DNA from: Primula veris
Lineage: Eukaryota; Streptophyta; Magnoliopsida; Ericales; Primulaceae
NCBI GenBank assembly: GCA_963682055.1
Contig: OY821750.1
Location: 5,892,501 to 5,956,500, forward strand
Direction: 5' to 3'
DNA: 64,000 nucleotides
Position numbers and translations under genes: made by a program. Each line of letters opens with the position of its first letter. Within the stretch, counting starts at the first letter, position 1. The notes below the pieces were generated by a model. That model did no database searches. It worked only from the letters and a program-made list of their open reading frames with translations, and had not been told where the DNA came from. Below are positions 1 through 10,828 of this stretch, one piece after another.

Positions 1-615
1 CAAAAAAACAGATTATTATTGAGAGTGATTCACAGGTTTTAATTAAAATCATAGAGGGTAAACAAAAGTGCCCTTGGAAGATTATAGAACTGTTAAACCT
101 TATTAAAACCTTGTTAAAATATGGTGATTACCTGTTCAATTTCGTGGCCAGAGAAGGTAATAAGGCTGCGGATCTTCTGGCAAACTGGGAGGGTAACATC
201 TCCTCTAGTTGTTTAGATGATTTTCCTCATATTTTAAAAGGGATTATTTTAACAGAGGCTACAGGCTCTTCAAACCTAAGAAGGCTATGAAAATGGAGAT
301 AGGGTTTTCTCTCTCTTGGTACAATTACTCACGGAAAATGAAGAGGTGGAGAAGACACCTGTGAAGTTATTACATCTTTTTATAGTCCTAGTCCCTCAAG
401 TTCTCTTCAACAGTCTATTGGCTCCTGATTTGCAGAATTAGGAGTATTATGTTTCATTAATTTCATTTGGATGTAATAGTTTTCTATTTTTTCGTTTCGA
501 TCTCTTTATTTGAGATTCATTCAGTATTGATACTTGGTTTAATTTCTGTAGGGTAATTTACCTACATTTCATCAATAAAAGTGGGTTTCCCCACCAATTA
601 TTTAAAAAAAAAAAA
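1..615 (+). mobile_element. 3' end of an L1-type LINE retrotransposon
   Basis: The window opens inside a non-LTR retrotransposon. It holds the end of an RNase H coding region (3-290), then about 310 bases of 3' UTR ending in a 12-base A run at about 603-614. Just before the tail is a GTGGG-loop-CCCAC stem (about 581-594), preceded by a second short stem-loop (GTAGGGTAA / TTACCTAC, about 548-566). A poly(A) tail right after a short UTR is the normal end of plant L1 elements. The 5' part lies outside the window, so length and target duplication cannot be judged. Confidence 0.75.
3..290 (+). CDS. LINE RNase H domain, C-terminal part (5' truncated by window)
   Basis: An open frame of 95 codons runs from the window edge to a TGA at 288-290. 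The visible residues fit the C-terminal half of the plant RNase H-like domain (RVT_3 type). There is an acidic ESDSQ motif near the start, the aspartate of which is the usual catalytic residue, and a REGNKAADLLA motif about 50 residues later that supplies the last catalytic aspartate. Such a domain ends the ORF2 protein of many angiosperm L1 LINEs, where it would remove RNA from the RNA:DNA hybrid. The poly(A)-tailed UTR behind it favours a LINE over a host RNase H gene. No disabling mutation is seen in this part. Confidence 0.7.
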   Translation, partial: KKQIIIESDSQVLIKIIEGKQKCPWKIIELLNLIKTLLKYGDYLFNFVAREGNKAADLLANWEGNISSSCLDDFPHILKGIILTEATGSSNLRRL

Positions 616-1806
616 GAGTTGTAGGAAGAAGAAATTAAAGATGCATTAAATTTTGATTCTTTTTCTGGACACATATTACTGTAGTATTTTGCAGAATATG
701 CAGTAGGGTGGCAAAGAAGGTAAATGTACGGGGTTATCAAAATTAATAAAAACGCTTAATATTTTTCAGAGTATAAACAAGGAAAAGACGTATTTTTTTG
801 TTTTTTTACCATCTTTCCTTCTTTTTTTTATCTTGCTTTCTTGATTAAAATGTGTTTGATTTCTATTTTTTACTTTTCGCTCAATTTGGAATTTCTTTTC
901 AAACTTATAAAAAAAAACCTACAACAATAATGTCACGTGCAGTCATGTGTCGAAAGTTTCAGCATTTCAAAATTGACTAAAAAGTAAATAAAATAAAAAT
1001 CAAAAGCATACAAAAATTAAATTTAAGAAATCAAGTTATAACAAGTAAAAAGATTAAGAAACGAAGGTAAAAAAAAATAAAAATAAAAACCTGAAAAATC
1101 AAACGTATGTAAAATAATAGATCTATACGAACAATTAAATAGTTATTACACAATTTCAGTATACTCAATTCAATTAAAATACACATCATCAAAAAAAAAT
1201 TATAAATTTTGTTTACACTCACCACTACTCTTATTATTATTTTTGTTTAATTTTTTTAAGATGTGTGTTAAATGTCAACATGATAAGTTGATGTAAAATG
1301 TATTATATAATCACATGTTTATGTTAATTTTTTAAGCATTACTTATATATTATGCATATACAAAATCATGTTATGTTATTTCACTAAAAATATATAATTT
1401 TAAAAGGGTTTACAAAAAAAATATTTAATCAGTTGTCAGAATACCGTATATATAAATTATTATAAAAAACACTAATAAAAAAATTTATTTTTCAACAGCA
1501 ATCCTGCTCATATGGGCTGATGCCCCTGCGTTTACATGTTTTTTTCATGTCAGCAGTAACTTTCCCTTTTTTAATACGTCATCAACATTTAATTCGCAAC
1601 CACACAATGAGTTATATGATTATTGATTACGGTACTATGAGGAAAAAAGAAGTCCTAATGATTCACATTCAATTTATTTATTTTCGAATTTAGGATATTA
1701 AGTTTGTTTTTAATGTAGTAATCAATGATTCTCCCTTTATTTTACTCACGGTTGCATAATCGTTGCTAATTTATGATGCTATAAAAAACAAGAATAACAC
1801 ATAATT

Positions 1807-1881
1807 ACGTTGCCAATTGCATTGTTTACATTGCCAATTGTATTGTTTTGGTTTACGTTGCCAATTGTATTGTTTTGGTTT
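1807..1881. repeat. Short tandem repeat, about 27-bp unit, three copies
   Basis: Three head-to-tail copies start at 1807, 1828 and 1855. Each begins ACRTTGCCAATTG and continues with a TTGTTTTGGTTT-like tail; the first copy is about 6 bases shorter. Non-coding and local. Confidence 0.8.
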
Positions 1882-2379
1882 TAATAAAATTATGTTCAAT
1901 ACGCTAATTTTGATGGATATTCTTTTCATTGGTGTCTTCTTTTCATTTTGATTTTTTTTTTTGGGCAAGTCTCATTTTGGTTTTGATATACTTTATTAAA
2001 AATCAACCCGACTTTAATGTTTTAGAGAGAGAGACAAAACCTATCCACTGCAACCACGCCGTATGGCTAGTCATGCTATAGCTAGTGTCTCTGGCAGGGG
2101 CGAAACATATGTATGATCAGGAGTTGCCAACCCCACAATTTGCACACACACAAAAAAAAAGAAAAACCATCTCCAACCAGAGAATCAAAGTCATTGTCGC
2201 TATATTGCTTCGTTGTGATATAAGAACTTGGATTCATGAGAACTACAAAATTTGCTTATAAAAGTTTGAATTGGACTTCATTCTCCTTGTTCACGAAAAT
2301 AAAAACCTGTAAAGTCACTGAGATCAAGAGAATTAAGCCAGCAATTCCAGAAAAGCCCTACATTATCTAAAACCTCTCC

Positions 2380-2650
2380 AGCCACTTAAAATGCTCTCAT
2401 AGATGAGTTATAAAAACGCATCTCCAGCCACCTTAAATGTTATCCTAGAGGTATAGTTTAGTAAGAAAAGTTAGCTTCTCAACTAACCAAAAACACAAAC
2501 TTTATCTTCTCCATCCATTATAAAAAATGATATCCTAGAAGAAAAGAAAGTTAAAGAAACAAAGGGTAATAACCAAAAGTGATATCCTACATGAGCAATT
2601 ACCAAAAAAAAAAAAAAAAAAAAACATCTCCAGCCACTTTAAAAGTAGAC
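2380..2650. repeat. Dispersed 'ctccagccac' repeats
   Basis: The word TCTCCAGCCAC occurs near 2376, 2430 and 2625, each time followed by a T/A-rich stretch resembling TTAAAATG. A looser version (TCTCCAACCAG) lies near 2170. This looks like decayed tandem or MITE-derived sequence. Boundaries and target duplications cannot be defined. Confidence 0.35.
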
Positions 2651-2760
2651 TATGTATGAAAAACACGCCTTCTTCCTCTTCGATCCAGCAAAATAACAGC
2701 TTGGGTGAGCCTAGTGAGTTCCCTTGAAGAGAGATAGGAGTCCTTTGTGCCATTTGCTCC
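2640..2760 (+). pseudogene. Degenerate relative of the 4807-4937 exon-like segment
   Basis: This stretch shares an ordered set of words with 4850-4920: GTGAG, then TTGAAGAGAG, then TGCCATTTGCTCC, at similar spacing. The frame matching the downstream copy is interrupted here, so it reads as a decayed duplicate. The product of either copy is not recognised. Confidence 0.3.
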
Positions 2761-4806
2761 TAGTTTTGTGAGAATCTACACCTTGATTTTGTTTCTTGTA
2801 AACATGTTTTAAATCACAGCTAACCAAAATCATTAGATCACAAATGTCCAGCCATAAAAAGTCAAATTTAGGCACTACCAATCAATCAATCTCAATGTAT
2901 ATATTATAAATGTCCAGACTATAACTAAGAAGTACACCATTTTTAATAGTCATTAGTTCAGCAAAGGTGTAGTATGAGTGCCTAGGTAATTAAAAAAGGC
3001 AAAAATTAGATCACCCTTGTCATTTCTTAATATATCTACACAACCAATATTACATGGGCTACCATAATCTAAACTCAGCCACTTCAACGACGCCGCATGG
3101 CTAGTTATGTTACGGCGTCTCTGGAGAGAGGCAATACCTCAACAACTCAACCATCCAATGATCAAAATGCGCACAAGCAGGATTTTGGTTCAGCGGGGTC
3201 TTGGGGAAATTTATAAGTCAAAAAAAAAATCAATATTTAGAAGATGAGTATACGATTTTTTTTTTAGCAAAACTCTTTTAGTAGCAAAACCAAAGAACTA
3301 CACCCAAAAAAAACTTAAAACACATATTCAGTAATAAAATTATACTTGAAACTCTTAAGCTGATATTTCATTAATGGTTAATAAACAATCAACTGGATAA
3401 AATAAAATTGGTAATTGATCAAACATGCGATATACTCACGCCATAAATCAACTAAACACCATATTCAGGATGAAATGGTTAGTTTGGTGATAAATTATAT
3501 GTTTTGCATATAACAACTTAAAACAACCACGTATTTGGATAATGCAAATAATATATTATTATACATAAAAAAGTCACTTACTAATTTATCAAATAAGTTA
3601 AGTAGTGAATAACCTTATTTCAAAAACGATTTAAAGTAAATCGATCCTCGTTACGGGAAAAAAAAATACACTCATCTAATTTTACAAAACAAATTAGGTT
3701 ATATAGTCGGTGTGCCTGTGATTGAACACATGACCTTCTACTTACACAGTCCAGAGTTTACCAACAGAGCTAAGATTGACAACATCCAATGGGGTCACAT
3801 ATAATACAATTTTAGGTCTAGAAGCTAACTTTGATATTGGAGTTAATTTATTGACAATAAAATATATTGATAAGATGTTTTCTTGAAAATGATTATTTAC
3901 GTATTTGGATGATATTTTTATTTTGGATTTATAGACTAATATACCATATACGAACATTTAAATGGTCGTATGAATTTGATACAGACTTTGAATCGTGCGC
4001 CAGTTGTTGCTATTTGGATGTCATTGCTTAGACCAGCTATTCATTTGTATAATCCTACAAGTATTTTTGGCGTTGCTAAAACTTTTTGAAATCCATTGAA
4101 AATACATGAACCTACTGCTAAATTAAGGAGACCAAGTTTTTCTTGAATTTGTGTGGAAATTGATTGGTGAAAAAACCACATAAAAAGAGTCTGAATATAT
4201 GGTATGGTGATACAGAAGATTTATCGGCCATGAAAAGCATCTGACAGAAAACGAGAATGAATATGTTTCACTAATTAAGTTCAAGTTTAAAAACAAAACA
4301 AATTAGTTTGCCTAAAATCGTAGTTGTTTCACCAATCAATTCTTATCAGATTACTCGTATTCCACTTCCACCTGCTATTAATACTCGGCACTCTCATATA
4401 TTGTGAACACATACTTATAAGTTATACCCTAATTTAATCTGGTTCATGTTTATTGGCACTATCGTTTTCGGATATAATTCATTTCCTTTTTATGCAAATT
4501 GATTCTCTATAGTCCTGCTTAAGCTCCAACTATGCGTAATAAGCTTTGGTTGGTTAGTTCTTATATAATCCACCTTCCAACGAGCAACACTTGACGTTGC
4601 TCATGTGACAGCTCACTGGATCTTTTTAAATCGCGGATCTATTTTACAACCCCGGTTTTCCTCTTGTGGCTATTTATTGAAGAACAAATAGGATTTACCC
4701 AAGGGATCCAAAAACTTGATTTTAGTATCTTTTTCTATTTTAGAATGCTTTGTTGTTCACTTCTCGCATACAATTTTGAAGGTTTTTTTCCATTTTGTTT
4801 TTATAG

Positions 4807-4937
4807 GAAATGACGCCAAGAAATTAAACAATGCCAGGACTAGAAGTTTCGTGAGTTTTGCGTTACCTTTGAAGAGAGCTAAGCAACACGAGTTGTCGCC
4901 ATTTGCTCCAGATTTCCTATACACAAAAGCTGCTTAA
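4807..4937 (+). CDS. Possible terminal exon of an unrecognised gene or gene remnant
   Basis: A T-rich stretch ending TTTTTATAG at about 4799-4807 would serve as a splice acceptor. It is followed by 43 open codons ending in TAA at about 4935-4937. The peptide is basic and not of low complexity, with a segment reading SFVSFALPLKRAKQHELSPF. A similar but broken copy lies at 2640-2760, which argues for descent from a real coding sequence. No upstream exon could be found, so this may be a transposed fragment. I do not recognise the family and assign no function. Confidence 0.25.
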
Positions 4938-5841
4938 AGTGAGCAATTGCTCTCTTTGCTGTGAACATTTGGGGCAGTAAACATTATTATTGTTATTTGA
5001 TTGGAAATGTATAGTTTACAGCCAACATGGGGGATTTTTCCCATGGGAACTACGACCTTTATGCAATAATAAAAATTTCTCTCTACAAAATAGAAAAATT
5101 TAAGGCCGTAGATTTACTCAGTTCACCAATATGGTTCAAAATCTGGTGCCCGCCTGCCCGGAATGAATTTTTATTATTACCAAAAAATGAGCAAGAGAGA
5201 AAAATGATTTACATATTTAGACAGCGTTCATATTCTTTGGTCAGCAAATGTATTAACTTGGGACATGTTTTTTAGGACGAATACACAAAAATAAATGAAA
5301 AGTGTACTATTTGGGAGGAAATCTTAAAATCTTAAATAAAGAAAACAAAGCAGATGAAAAAAAGCAACGTAGCACGGCAATATATTCTTGTAATAAACTT
5401 TGTAATGCTACTGAGGCTTTTTTGTGTTCTATCTATAAACATTTGTACGGCAAAAAGACACGTTTCTGTCATTGGATATTGGATACTGGATATATGTCAT
5501 TATATATCCTTAATGACATTTTGTGGAATTTTTTCATTTTTTTCTATTTTTTACATTTTTATTGGTTAGTTAGGAAAAATGGACCAATCATTAATTAGTT
5601 TCAATTTCATGGACTAATCCTTAATTAAGTTGTATATAAGGTAGCAATCCAAAATTTACCCTAATTGAAAAGGTAAAACAAGGCAATCGTTGTAAAAACT
5701 ACTCATCATAAAAATTTAAGAAAAATACTTAGATAGATTATATTTATTGAAACATGATAAATTTCGAGTATAAACTTAACACATGAACATATAGAACTAA
5801 ATTTAAAACAATAATTCAAACATCAAAAAATTAAACAATGA

Positions 5842-6603
5842 TTAAAGTTTTAATTCCAAATCAAGATCTAATGCGTCTCCATCTTTAATATCAACCTTTG
5901 CCGGTCGGGGTTGGGACAAGAAATTTTTACTCCCATGAAAAAGACCCAAATCTTTAACTCCAAAGCTATTTCCATTTTGAAACCTAGAACTTGATGGCTT
6001 CCCTTGAAAACCTTCATCTCTAATCAGCCGGAGTCGGTCATAGGAGGTTAAAATGTTGGGTGAATGTGCCTTTGGCCAACCACCCTTCCTTAACGTGTAC
6101 TCGGAGAACCAAGGCTTTTGTATCATCGACCCTGCTCTAACACCAAGAGAGGGTCTATTAAAAGAACCATATATTCGGTTATCGTACAAGTGTGGATAAG
6201 AGTAGTAAGGATTTGATGGATATCGGCTAAAAGCTTCAATATCCACCTTGTCACGTCTTTTTGATATGGCACGTTCTTCTTTGTGTGCGTTTTGGTGGCC
6301 GCCGAGGGCTTGAGAAGTTGAAAACTCCCTCTTGCAAAAGTTGCACTTAAAAACTCTAGCATGCTCTTCTTGCTTACCCTCGTCCAATGTGTTTTGTTTT
6401 GTTAGAAGATTGAGTTCAAGCATGGATGGTACTGAGTCATCTTTTATGGGATCTTCCTTGTTGATCAAAAGCTTCTTATTAAGCCAATGGGATGATACAT
6501 CTTTGGTATTTTCTATGTCCTTCTCTTTTTCGTTTTCGGATGATGCCAAGCGGGTCGAAACCTTGGGTTGGTTTTGTTCATGGCTAACCGAGACCATGAT
6601 CAC
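5842..6603 (-). CDS. Single C2H2 zinc-finger protein with EAR repression motifs (ZFP1/3/4/7-like)
   Basis: Intronless gene of 253 codons. It encodes a plant transcription factor with one C2H2 finger of the QALGGH class (C87, C90, H103, H107; C-x2-C-x12-H-x3-H), in which QALGGH contacts DNA. Two EAR-type repressor motifs are visible: LELNL at residues 62-66 and DLDLELKL at the very C-terminus. These normally recruit TOPLESS-type co-repressors. Between them lies a tract reading [20 protein letters not shown], which resembles the conserved segment after the finger in Arabidopsis ZFP4/ZFP7-type proteins. The ATG at 6603 is used; a second ATG two codons later (6597) is equally plausible. A TATA box lies about 60 bases upstream. 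Expected location is nuclear, acting as a repressor in development or hormone responses; the exact orthologue is not determined. No defect is seen. Confidence 0.88.
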   Translation of the reverse strand: MIMVSVSHEQNQPKVSTRLASSENEKEKDIENTKDVSSHWLNKKLLINKEDPIKDDSVPSMLELNLLTKQNTLDEGKQEEHARVFKCNFCKREFSTSQALGGHQNAHKEERAISKRRDKVDIEAFSRYPSNPYYSYPHLYDNRIYGSFNRPSLGVRAGSMIQKPWFSEYTLRKGGWPKAHSPNILTSYDRLRLIRDEGFQGKPSSSRFQNGNSFGVKDLGLFHGSKNFLSQPRPAKVDIKDGDALDLDLELKL

Positions 6604-6663
6604 AAAAGTATAGATTTACTGTGGGAATGTGGCTTAAACTGACAGATTAACAAGTTATCGCAT

Positions 6664-6674
6664 CCTTTATATAG
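6664..6674 (-). promoter_or_regulatory. TATA box of the zinc-finger gene
   Basis: On the minus strand this reads CTATATAAAGG, a near-consensus plant TATA box 61-71 bases upstream of the ATG at 6603. It predicts a 5' UTR of only about 30-40 bases. Confidence 0.7.
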
Positions 6675-7986
6675 TCATGAGTTAATATTATGTATCTTTC
6701 ATTATGGGAAGATATCGATCTTGTCCTTACTAACCCAATCAAAGATATAAACAAATATTGTTCAATATGCAATGCCATAACGTATATATATCATGTCGAA
6801 ATATTTCATGTACTCAAAACTACTATTTTTGTCTTTGCATTAAGCCCACGTTTCTTTTCAATATAATCTGAATATTCTTGATCTTCACAAATCACAGTTA
6901 CCATTTTGAGTAAAGGGACAATAAATTGGTGATTGAGTCATCTTTAATAAGATAATGGGTGATCTCCACTTTGACTACTTTCGATGCATGCATGGATAAT
7001 TATTTCTGTACTTCCTAATTTATTAGACTCTGTGTTATAATGGAAAGATAATTACAACAACGCATCAAACGCTAAGAGAATTTCACCATATTTGATCATG
7101 ATCATATTTTATAGAATATTACATATTCCCTTCTAATTTTTACCTTTTTATACTCTTCCATGTTCATTCATATACTGCGATTTTCCTCCCGTATATGTTA
7201 GATAAATGGTGATCTAAACGCCTTGGTGACCCAAATGACGGAGTTGTTAGAGTGACGACCAAACCCTCATAATAATTATAAAAAAACTCACATATGACCA
7301 CCCTCTTATTTGTTCAATTTCTATTTACGTAGAAAAGCTTTTAAAAACCTAATTAGACGGAAAGACATAATCAAACCTTTAATGTGCCACATATCTCTGT
7401 AAACGTGCAAAATTGTGTTTATAGTCCAGTGTTCTAACCCAAAAACTAATTCTCAAACTCGAACCCTTTAACGATGGGCTGAAGTTGGTAAAAGTATAAT
7501 ATATATTGATAATTTAAAGTTCATGAGGGGTAAATTGAGAGAATTTGAAAACAGGATGCTCATTACAAAATAATATTTGATTTAGTGAGAGTCAAAAACT
7601 GTCACAAGTCTGACACTAATTTAAAAATTTATCACAAATCTGTCGCAAATTAACTAAACGGTCACAAATCCGTCACAAAAACCGTCGCTAATAAACTCGT
7701 AACAAAAAGCAACGTCACTTATCCCGTTACTATTTGTGTATTTTTTTTTACGGTGGATAAATGCATAATAATCTAATTTAACATCCTAGTTACTTCAAAA
7801 CGAAACCAAATAAGTACAAATAAAAATATTTACTTAAATAAGAGAGATTAATTTGCCAGCAGTTCATCAGCTTGCAGATCACTAGACGTGTAAGAGTTCA
7901 GTTATTCTCATTTATTACAAATGCATTATGCATTTACGTATTTATTTATGATGGAAAAAGCTAACGAGTGCTCTATATATTGGTTA
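6675..7986. other. Intergenic region upstream of the zinc-finger gene
   Basis: AT-rich and without a recognisable gene. The part nearest 6675 is the upstream promoter region of the zinc-finger gene. The only structured part is the 7590-7745 stretch described separately. Confidence 0.5.
7590..7745. repeat. Subterminal-repeat-like sequence, possible CACTA transposon remnant
   Basis: The motif GTCACAAATCCGTC and variants (ctgtcacaagtctg, atcacaaatctgtcgc, ccgtcacaaaaaccgtcgc) recur at short spacing over about 120 bases. Arrays like this are typical of subterminal repeats of plant CACTA elements and derived MITEs. Terminal inverted repeats and a target duplication were not found, so the assignment is tentative. 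Confidence 0.3.
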
Positions 7987-7994
7987 GTAATGTA

Positions 7995-8619
7995 TAGGGT
8001 ATCATCAGTTCGTTATCGAACTTTTTGACTAATTTGGTTTGAAAATTTTTATACAATTACTGAGCCAAAAAATTCGGTATACCGAACTTTCGGTATAACA
8101 AACTATTCGGTTGGTTCATTTCGGTTTCGGTTTTATACCAAACTTTAGAGTTTACAGGTGAAGATAGAAAAATTGTGCGATTTGGGAAAAAAACATAATA
8201 TAAAGTTTTAAAAATAGTAGATTAAAAAAATATATTTATTTATATTATTGTTACCTTTATTATTATTTTTTTTCATAAAAAATAAATACTACTAGACATT
8301 TCTAGTAAAATTTATAAATAAATAAAAATATTATAAGTATTCACTAGAAAAAATAATATAAGTATATTATAACAACGTTAATAATTAAATGTATATAAGT
8401 GTTTTATTTTATTTGTCTATATAGTATATTTTAATATTTCGGTTTGAATCGGTACCATACCAAACTTACCAAACGAATACCGAAACCGAACCGACTTTCA
8501 AAGATCGGTTCGGTTGTACCGTACCGTAATGTCGGTATACCAAACTTTTAATACCAACTTGATTGGTTCGGCTTGAAAAACGGTCGGTTGGTACAAGTCG
8601 GTAAAAAATGACACCCCTA
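7995..8619. mobile_element. Nonautonomous hAT-like transposon with perfect 8-bp target duplication
   Basis: A 625-bp element with imperfect terminal inverted repeats (left TAGGGTATCAT; right end, reverse-complemented, TAGGGGTGTCAT). The direct repeat GTAATGTA lies immediately outside both ends (7987-7994 and 8620-8627). An 8-bp duplication and TAGGG/CAGGG ends are hallmarks of the hAT superfamily. Both subterminal regions are rich in CGGTTCGGTT and GGTATACC words in opposite orientations. There is no transposase frame, so the element must rely on an enzyme from elsewhere. Confidence 0.85.
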
Positions 8620-8627
8620 GTAATGTA

Positions 8628-8945
8628 CTCCTTCCGTCCCTCTTTCTAAGTGTCTATTATTTTTTATTGGACTGTTCAAAAATAAGTGTCTATTTTTCCA
8701 ATTTGGTAATTAAAAAGTAACAAACTTACTATTTTACCATTTAAATAATATTAAAATAAAAAAGAGAATATAAAAGTAAATAAACATAATAATGTGACAG
8801 ACTTACCATTCATAAAATATTTTATCACCATAAATGAATTTAATTATGATTTTAATAAGGGCAATATAGCTAGTTTATATATCAAATTTTTAACTCTTAA
8901 AATTCCTAATTTTCAAGAGGAACACTTAAAAGGGGACGGAGGGGA
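8628..8945. mobile_element. Stowaway (Tc1/mariner) MITE
   Basis: A 318-bp element whose left end reads CTCCTTCCGTCCC and whose right end reads GGGACGGAGGGGA, the typical Stowaway inverted repeat. It is flanked by TA dinucleotides (8626-8627 and 8946-8947). The interior is AT-rich with no coding capacity. It directly abuts the hAT-like element: its left TA is also the end of that element's 8-bp target duplication. Confidence 0.85.
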
Positions 8946-9098
8946 TATAGAATTTGTTTAAATTTTTTTATTATAGTAATACATTATTAGAATTTTCTTA
9001 ATTAAGTAAATCAAATGCATAAAAATAAAAATGGTAATGTTATAATTACAATGATTAAACGAGATTCATGAGAGCACTCGTCAGCAAAACCGTTTATT

Positions 9099-9247
9099 TA
9101 TTATGTACTCTTGTTCCAATATAAGTAGCAGAAGCAAGTAACCCATCATAAAATCACTAAATCGTCTTCATATTATGTACTCTTGTTCCAATATAAGTAG
9201 TAGAAGCAAGTAACCCATCATAAAATCACTAAATCGTCTTCATATTA
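9099..9247. repeat. Tandem duplication of a 72-bp unit
   Basis: Copy 1 (9099-9170) and copy 2 (9171-9242) differ at one position (GTAGCAGAAG against GTAGTAGAAG), with a few bases of a third copy. Near-identity points to a recent event. No coding content. Confidence 0.9.
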
Positions 9248-10134
9248 ATAAGATTGATGACATTTCAAATTTCGAAGTGAGGCGGCCGTTTAACAAACAG
9301 AATCAATTCAAGTATATATATACACATAATACCAACTGATATTATATTTCGTCAAAGAACTATATATTATCAATGAATAAGAAAAGTTCGACATTTGCTT
9401 GTTAAAAAAAAAAAAAGGAATATCATCTTACGTATCTTTCCTACGAACAGAAACTTCGAAGTGTAGCATTTTCTAATTAAAACTAATTGAACTTTATAAA
9501 TCTGCAAGATTGCAACCAGCTCCTATGCTGGTGTCAACTCTCAACATAAAAATGAACCGTATTTCAAACCACAAAACTTAGGTAAATTTTGATAAGACAA
9601 AAAAGGAAAGAAGAAACATAATATGAATATAGCATCCAATATATGGTGGGTGTACGCAAGCCGATCCCCCTTTTTTTCCCGTAACTCGGGGTAGTTCGTA
9701 GTCCTTTCATGCAGGCTCGCAAACTACTCTTTCTTGGCTATTAATTGACTAGATTTTTGAATTCATTTTAACAATTTTTATTTATTAATATAATGAGTTC
9801 GACTTTTGGGTTTATAACATTCCTACTTAACCAAAGTTCAACTTCTTTTATACTCTTAAAATCGAAAGAGCATTAAACTTTTTACAACAAATCCAAGACT
9901 CGTGCCTTCATTTCTTACCGAAAACGAGTTTGATGGACACGTACCGTACGTGTACGATACTATCCTCGTGCTACATGTCTGTTTGTTTGGCGTCATGGCA
10001 ATTTGGGTAGCTCCCAATTCCCATTAAATCCGGAACTACATGCATAGATTAAGAGAAAATTGAAAAAATCCTAAGGTAAGATATCTCTGTATGCAACAAT
10101 TTAAAAGTCATGTTGAGCGATGAACAATTCTTAT

Positions 10135-10136
<2 letters not shown>
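9248..10136. other. AT-rich intergenic region
   Basis: No gene recognised. It contains an 8-bp-armed near-perfect palindrome at 9937-9953 (ACACGTAC C GTACGTGT) and otherwise simple AT-rich sequence. Confidence 0.5.

Positions 10137-10182
<46 letters not shown>
10137..10182. repeat. (AT)n microsatellite
   Basis: Uninterrupted alternating AT/TA of about 46 bases. Apparent open frames across it encode only Ile-Tyr repeats and are not genes. Confidence 0.95.
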
Positions 10183-10184
<2 letters not shown>

Positions 10185-10579
10185 CTTTGGTATTTAACTA
10201 AAGCATTACTTTTGAAAATCTCAAAATCCAGTTTTATTCCCTCAATCATGGTCTGGCTTCTTTCACATCATCGTTTGTGCTTGTGTGCGACCTCCATATC
10301 TGCATACAGAAAAGTAACGACCGGTTTGAGGGAATGACCAAAATATGTGCATATATAAGTAAGGCCATATCATATAAATCCGACACATGGTTAAATGTGA
10401 CCACACACAAAAAATGTACACGTATTTTCCCGAGAAAAGTGCTCATGCTATTTGTCTTCCCTTCATAAAAAGCGATCTCATGGAACATACCTTTATTCGT
10501 ATGCGCATAACTTATTTTGTTGATTATTACTCTTTTATCAATGGGGAGAACAATGAACAAACTAATATTCATATTTATA

Positions 10580-10825
10580 GGGCTTGTTTGGTTGGGTTAG
10601 ATTAAGGTGGGATATGATTTCAAATGTAGTGTGTCCCACATATACTATGTTTGGATGGTTAAATATGGTCGGGACTATTATTCAAATAGGATAACAAATG
10701 TCTCCGAAATGGTGTTTTTACAATACAATGGGAAGAGTGCTATTATTATTTCCGAGACTATATATGAATGGTCATTCATAATCGTGCTTGTACTCATGAT
10801 ACCAAGACTGCAACCAAACGAGACC
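10580..10825. mobile_element. MITE with GGGCTTGTTTGGTTG terminal inverted repeat
   Basis: A 246-bp element. The left end reads GGGCTTGTTTGGTTG and the right end, reverse-complemented, reads GGTCTCGTTTGGTTGC. ATA trinucleotides flank both sides (10577-10579, 10826-10828), which would fit a 3-bp target duplication of PIF/Harbinger type. It has no transposase. A similar terminus recurs around 30588-30705. Superfamily assignment is tentative. Confidence 0.6.
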
Positions 10826-10828
10826 ATA

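Larger units (their letters stand above)
616..5690. other. AT-rich intergenic region without a recognised intact gene
   Basis: About 5 kb of AT-rich DNA. Homopolymer A/T runs are frequent and all open frames are short and of low complexity. The few items that stand out are listed separately: the 1807-1881 tandem repeat, the 2054/3089 sequence pair, the 'tctccagccac' repeats and the 2690/4850 pair. A 7-bp perfect hairpin (GAGCAAC / GTTGCTC) lies near 4579-4600. I see no tRNA, rRNA or other RNA gene. Confidence 0.5.

Noticed and set aside
558..740. 60-codon frame over the LINE tail
   Set aside because: It crosses the poly(A) tail on the opposite strand.
10049..10337. Overlapping open frames across the AT microsatellite
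   Set aside because: They consist largely of Ile-Tyr repeats from (AT)n and have no flanking gene signals.
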